A stretch of 64,000 bases of DNA from Vibrio sp. DW001 (GTDB lineage: Bacteria; Pseudomonadota; Gammaproteobacteria; Enterobacterales; Vibrionaceae). The notes under the pieces are model-generated. The model searched no databases, was not told the DNA's origin, and saw only the letters and a program-made list of their open reading frames with translations. The DNA lies in the NCBI RefSeq assembly GCF_029016285.1, contig NZ_CP091975.1, forward strand, positions 3,100,001 through 3,164,000, given 5' to 3'. Position numbers and translations under genes: made by a program. This document shows, piece by piece, positions 59,969 to 64,000 of this stretch (its first letter is position 1; each line of letters opens with the position of its first letter).

Positions 59969-62821
59969 CTACTTAGAAATTTCAAGTTCTACCACTGGTA
60001 TATCCAGATCTTCCAATTGAGGTTTTAAACTCTTAGCATCTCCTACTACTATAATTTGGTAGTCAGTAGGATTAAACCATTTGCTTGCAACCTCATTCAA
60101 TGTAGAGCGATTTACATTACTCAATACCGCGTTCCGCTGCTCTATATAGTCATCATCTAATGAATAATTAAGTATATTAGACAGCAATCTCGCCTTTTGG
60201 CTTGGTGTTTCGTATTTCAAAGCATCTTGTTGACCAACAGCCAAGCGCATAAACGCTAGCTCCTGGGAGGTCATGCCATCTTCACTGTAGCGTTTCATCT
60301 CTTTAATGAACTCTTGGATAGATGGGACGGTTGAATCTGCTCTAACTTGAGCATCGAAGACAATAATACCAATCTCTTTATTACTCGCATGATAACCACT
60401 CGCACCATAGGTATACCCTTTATCTTCGCGTAAATTCTGATTAATACGGCTATTAAAGTTACCGGCTAGATTGAAATTAGCGAGTTGGTTTAGGTATTGT
60501 TCACCAACCGTATCATATGGCAGTCCTTGTCGGACTAACCTAATTACACTCTGTGGCGCACTTGGCTTATCAACAAGGTAGATATGTTGTCCTACTGGTG
60601 GTTTTACTATTTGAGGTCGTAGTATCGGTGCATCAGACCCTTCCCACTTGCTCAGAAATTTGAGATTGGGGATTAATTTCTCTTTAGAAATATCCCCGAC
60701 AATAATGACTTGGGTTCCTAACGGAGTATAATTACTATTATAAAACGCTTTCACGTCTTCAAGTTGAATGCTCTCTATCGACTTCAATGTACCATCATTT
60801 GAACGGCCGAATGTGGATCTGCCAAACAGTATTTGTCTAGTCGCTTGCGACGCTAACCATGCAGGTCTTTGGTGTTCATAGATAAGACCTTCTAAAGATT
60901 GTTTCTTTAAACGGTCAAAATCATCTTGTTTAAATTCTGGTTTAAAGAGCATCTCCTCAACAATGGCTAATGTCTGACTGAGATTTTTCTTCAATGAAGA
61001 AACGCTGATCGTTGTCGTATAGTTTCCAGAACCAAAACTAATAGAGCTACCCAATTTATCGAGTTCGGCTTGAATCGCTTCAATACTTTTTTCTGTTGTA
61101 CCTTCTTGCATCAATTCAGATGTAAAGTTTGCCAAGCCTTCCTTACCTTTAGATACATATCTGTGGCCAGCAGGTAATAAAATCTGCAATTCAACCGTAG
61201 GAGTCTCGCTTGATTCAGTGCCCAGAACCTCAATCCCATTATCTAGATAAACGTTGTAGAGTTCAGGCATATTACCTTTAACGGCGCCGCCAACAGGAGG
61301 CATTATCGTTCGATCAAAGCTGTCCTTTGCTTTAGAATATTCTAAATCGCTGCTTTCAATTTTATTGTATTTCGGTAGTGTTCTCTCGGGGGTAATAAAA
61401 TCTACTTTTCTTACCTCTAGATCTAATTTTCCTTTTGGTACAACACTCAACGTCACCTTATTTTTTCCTTCGACAAACGTGTTATAGGCATTCATTACCG
61501 CCTCAGGTGTCACACCTTTAAGTTGTTCAAGTTGTCGCTCTATCCTGTCAGGTTGACCATAAAACGTTTCATTGGAAGCCAATTGAGTCACTTTCCCATG
61601 AACACTCTGTAATGCAAATACGGCGCTAGATTCGGCTTGGCCAATAATTTGTTCAAGCTTACCTTGTTCTACTCCATTCGCTTTAAAATTGACTAGCGCC
61701 CCCATGAGGTCATCATAGATTTTACTTAAGTCACCTTGATCACCAGAATCGCCCATCGCATAAACATAAAAACTACAAGAGAGCTCAGCACACTGATGAA
61801 ACGCACCTGCGTCTATCGCTTTCTCAGTTTTCACTAACTCTTGGTATAGAACGCTATTTTTTCCACTACCCAAGATTGACGCAAGGGTATCTAATGCCGT
61901 TTGACTCTCTTCTCCTCGATAGGTGGTTGGCCAACCAATCATTACCATCGGCTGTTTTATTCGATCTTCGAGCGTAATGTATTTGTCTCTATCCAATTTA
62001 ACCGGTTGTTTTTCTGAGTTCTCTACTGCTGGCCCTTCAGGAATTGAACCAAAATACTTACTAACCCAATTGAGTGTTTGCTCTACATCGATATCACCAC
62101 CAATGGTTAACGTCGCGTTATTTGGACCATACCAACGAAGAAAAAATGCTTTCAAATCGTTAACATCTACTCTATCTAAATCTTCTACATAGCCAATTGT
62201 TTGCCAAGAATATGGATGGCCTTCGGGATAAAGAGCTTCACCTAATCGCTCCCACATTAAACCGTATGGACGATTGTCATAATTTTGTGCACGCTCATTC
62301 TTAACCGTATCTCGTTGTATTTCGAATTTTTTTTGTGATACGGCATCAATAAGAAACCCCATACGATCCGATTCTAACCAAAGAATTTTCTCTAATTGAT
62401 TGGAGGGAATGGTTTCAAAATAATTGGTTCTATCTCGGTTGGTCGTACCATTTAACGTCCCACCAGCTTCAGTAATTATTTTAAAATGCTCTTGATCCCC
62501 CACATGTTCTGAACCTTGAAACATCATGTGTTCAAAAAAATGGGCAAAACCAGATTTCCCGACATCCTCTCTTGCTGAACCAACGTGATAAGTTACATCC
62601 ACATGTACTAAAGGGTCTGAATCATCCGGTGACAAGATCAATGTGAGCCCGTTATCAAGAACGAACTTGGAATAAGGTATCGAAACCTTGTTGGGTTGAG
62701 CTAATGATTGCTCGATGAAAGTAAAACCTTCAGGTACTTGAATATTATTATCTGTTGATGCTGTTTGAGAACAGCCATATAAGGCGATCAAAAAGATCGC
62801 ACTGAGCCCTATTTTTTTCAT
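59969..62821 (-). CDS. M16-family zinc metalloprotease lipoprotein
   Basis: A 950-residue periplasmic or outer-membrane lipoprotein. The N-terminus has a signal with lipobox LYGC (Cys17). The first M16 domain carries the inverted zinc motif HFFEH (His94, Glu97, His98) and a downstream Glu in NERAQNYDNRPYG. The second half is an inactive M16 domain, giving the clam-shell fold of pitrilysin/PqqL-like proteins. It likely degrades peptides in the periplasm. Substrate unknown. It follows the YqaA-like gene by 10 bases, suggesting co-transcription. Confidence 0.92.
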   Translation of the reverse strand: MKKIGLSAIFLIALYGCSQTASTDNNIQVPEGFTFIEQSLAQPNKVSIPYSKFVLDNGLTLILSPDDSDPLVHVDVTYHVGSAREDVGKSGFAHFFEHMMFQGSEHVGDQEHFKIITEAGGTLNGTTNRDRTNYFETIPSNQLEKILWLESDRMGFLIDAVSQKKFEIQRDTVKNERAQNYDNRPYGLMWERLGEALYPEGHPYSWQTIGYVEDLDRVDVNDLKAFFLRWYGPNNATLTIGGDIDVEQTLNWVSKYFGSIPEGPAVENSEKQPVKLDRDKYITLEDRIKQPMVMIGWPTTYRGEESQTALDTLASILGSGKNSVLYQELVKTEKAIDAGAFHQCAELSCSFYVYAMGDSGDQGDLSKIYDDLMGALVNFKANGVEQGKLEQIIGQAESSAVFALQSVHGKVTQLASNETFYGQPDRIERQLEQLKGVTPEAVMNAYNTFVEGKNKVTLSVVPKGKLDLEVRKVDFITPERTLPKYNKIESSDLEYSKAKDSFDRTIMPPVGGAVKGNMPELYNVYLDNGIEVLGTESSETPTVELQILLPAGHRYVSKGKEGLANFTSELMQEGTTEKSIEAIQAELDKLGSSISFGSGNYTTTISVSSLKKNLSQTLAIVEEMLFKPEFKQDDFDRLKKQSLEGLIYEHQRPAWLASQATRQILFGRSTFGRSNDGTLKSIESIQLEDVKAFYNSNYTPLGTQVIIVGDISKEKLIPNLKFLSKWEGSDAPILRPQIVKPPVGQHIYLVDKPSAPQSVIRLVRQGLPYDTVGEQYLNQLANFNLAGNFNSRINQNLREDKGYTYGASGYHASNKEIGIIVFDAQVRADSTVPSIQEFIKEMKRYSEDGMTSQELAFMRLAVGQQDALKYETPSQKARLLSNILNYSLDDDYIEQRNAVLSNVNRSTLNEVASKWFNPTDYQIIVVGDAKSLKPQLEDLDIPVVELEISK

Positions 62822-62831
62822 TAATAAATCC

Positions 62832-63272
62832 TTAAATCAATCCATAAAACAGCGCGGTTAGAGCGCTGTACCTCAATGCCTTACCGAGGGCTATTAAAAT
62901 AAAACTGGGAAGAAATTTCATCCTTAACCACCCTGCTGCCAAACATAGAGGATCGCCGATAACTGGAAGCCAGCTAAAAAGAAGGGCAACATAACCGTAC
63001 TGACTTAGCCATCCTATCGCTTTATGACCATGTTTTTCTTTTTGAGTTCGATTTGGTAACCATAAACCTATCCAATAATTTGTAAGGCCACCTAACGTAT
63101 TACCTAAAGTCGCGATAAAAATAACTGAAAAAACCGTGTGTTGTTTAATTCCCAAGGTCGCGATAAACGTCGCTTCAGAAGCGCCAGGCAACAAAGTGGC
63201 ACTTAAGAAACCAGATATTCCTAATAACCAAAGGGCTGAGTCAGTAAAATACAGAGCGATCTGGTCTAACAC
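62832..63272 (-). CDS. yqaA: YqaA-like DedA/SNARE-associated membrane protein
   Basis: A 146-residue membrane protein with about four hydrophobic segments. GFLSATLLPGASEA and GNTLGGLTNYWIGL match the YqaA branch of the DedA superfamily, which may be lipid-related transporters. It overlaps the upstream oxidoreductase gene by seven bases and is probably cotranslated with it. Confidence 0.9.
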   Translation of the reverse strand: MLDQIALYFTDSALWLLGISGFLSATLLPGASEATFIATLGIKQHTVFSVIFIATLGNTLGGLTNYWIGLWLPNRTQKEKHGHKAIGWLSQYGYVALLFSWLPVIGDPLCLAAGWLRMKFLPSFILIALGKALRYSALTALFYGLI

Positions 63273-64000
63273 CGCATGTCCAATACTAACTTGCCTCTAG
63301 TATGCCCTGTCTCAAGCCTATAATGGGCCTCTACAACGTTTTTAAACGATATCGCTGGCTGAACATCTACTTTCAACAAACCAACACTTACCATATATAA
63401 CATGGTGTCTAACTGTTCTGGATTCGGTTCTACAAGCATGCCATCAGCACTAAACCCTAAAATTCCAGCTTTTTCACAGATCAGATCTTTGGTGATGGTA
63501 GGAACAGTGACGACTCTGGCTTTATCTTTCAAACATTTAAGGGCATCAAGAGCAACATCACCACCAATAAGGTCAATAAGTACATCCACATCGGAAACAC
63601 GTTCAGATACAGGAGCAAACTGATAATTGACGGCATGAGCACCAAGGTTTGCAAGGTAATCCAAATTTGATTCACTACACGTGGTGTAGACTTCTGCTTG
63701 CGCTGCTACCGCTATCTGCACAGCAATATGCCCAACGCCTCCTGCTCCAGCAAGTATCAGAACCCTATCCCCCGCCTTTACACTCGCTTTGTTCAGTGCC
63801 TGCGCTGCAGTTTGTGCAGCTACTGGTAACGCAGCTGCAGCTTCTAACGTTACTGCACTAGGGACCAAACTCAAATGTTCTTCCGCTACACAGAGATATT
63901 GACTGTATCCACCTGCGTTTAATGGAAAACCAACCAGCCCCGCTACAGTATCACCCTCGACAAAGCGTTGCGTATGCTCACCCATAGAGACAATTTTCCC
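63266..64000 (-). CDS. Quinone oxidoreductase / MDR-type alcohol dehydrogenase, 5' end cut off
   Basis: The frame stays open through the window edge, reading GKIVSMGEHTQRF, so the start lies beyond 64000. The visible part contains the end of the GroES-like domain, the NADPH-binding Rossmann motif AGAGGVGHIAVQIA and a C-terminal segment ending GKLVLDMRC. It belongs to the medium-chain dehydrogenase/reductase, zeta-crystallin/QOR-like group, predicted to reduce quinones or enones with NADPH. The exact substrate is unknown. It overlaps the YqaA-like gene by seven bases. Confidence 0.85.
   Translation of the reverse strand, partial: GKIVSMGEHTQRFVEGDTVAGLVGFPLNAGGYSQYLCVAEEHLSLVPSAVTLEAAAALPVAAQTAAQALNKASVKAGDRVLILAGAGGVGHIAVQIAVAAQAEVYTTCSESNLDYLANLGAHAVNYQFAPVSERVSDVDVLIDLIGGDVALDALKCLKDKARVVTVPTITKDLICEKAGILGFSADGMLVEPNPEQLDTMLYMVSVGLLKVDVQPAISFKNVVEAHYRLETGHTRGKLVLDMRC

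Overview
The window is a gene-dense stretch of a gamma-proteobacterial chromosome from the family Vibrionaceae. The evidence is the linked presence of a HapR/LuxR-type TetR quorum-sensing regulator between hpt and lpdA, a VpsR-type biofilm regulator, HlyU, an NptA Na+/phosphate symporter, luxS and the pilABCD cluster behind nadC. Base composition is AT-rich by eye. I see no rRNA, tRNA, CRISPR array, insertion sequence or prophage, and the genes look like stable core genome. Genus and species cannot be fixed from this sequence.

Layout: 1-7 kb holds ribF, murJ, rpsT, hlyU, nhaR and nptA. 6.3-12.6 kb holds thyA-lgt-ptsP-rppH, divergent mutH, and a dCMP-deaminase-like gene. The rppH/mutH gap is full of DnaA boxes and GATC sites and sits where E. 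coli has DARS2. 12.6-15.8 kb holds small proteins (DUF6482, a DUF1127-like protein, and an unlisted 36-residue ORF) and vpsR. 16-26 kb holds acnB, a patatin/beta-barrel (type Vd-like) protein, mrcB and hrpB. 26-32 kb is the forward run sfsA-dksA-gluQ-pcnB-folK-panB-panC. 32-36.4 kb holds yadGH, can, hpt and the luxR/hapR homologue. 36.5-43.7 kb is the pyruvate dehydrogenase region (pdhR-aceE-aceF, lpdA). 44-51.5 kb holds ampD, nadC, pilABCD, coaE, zapD and yacG. 51.6-55.3 kb holds rpsP-rimM-trmD-rplS and ffh. 55.4-64 kb holds ypjD, a CorB-like protein, luxS, gshA, an M16 peptidase lipoprotein, a YqaA-like membrane protein and a truncated quinone oxidoreductase.

How the genes work together: several regulators of group behaviour and surface life are here. 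These are LuxS (AI-2 synthesis), the LuxR/HapR homologue with a Qrr-like antisense site over its ribosome binding site, VpsR, HlyU and type IV pilus genes. Cell-envelope functions (murJ, lgt, mrcB, ampD, zapD) and translation/replication control (rpsT, rpsP operon, ffh, dksA, DARS2-like locus) are also concentrated. The pdh cluster carries a palindromic PdhR operator upstream of pdhR.

Most notable: (i) a degenerate tandem duplication of the aceE-end/aceF-start junction that leaves an intact 28-codon ORF; (ii) pcnB has no ATG, GTG or TTG at its true N-terminus and probably starts at CTG; (iii) a DARS2-like DnaA-box/GATC cluster; (iv) a 28-codon ORF just before dksA and a 36-codon ORF with a perfect Shine-Dalgarno before the DUF1127-like gene; (v) a PilB lacking its N-terminal domain beside a pilin with an unusually long leader. 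I found no wholly new multi-gene system.
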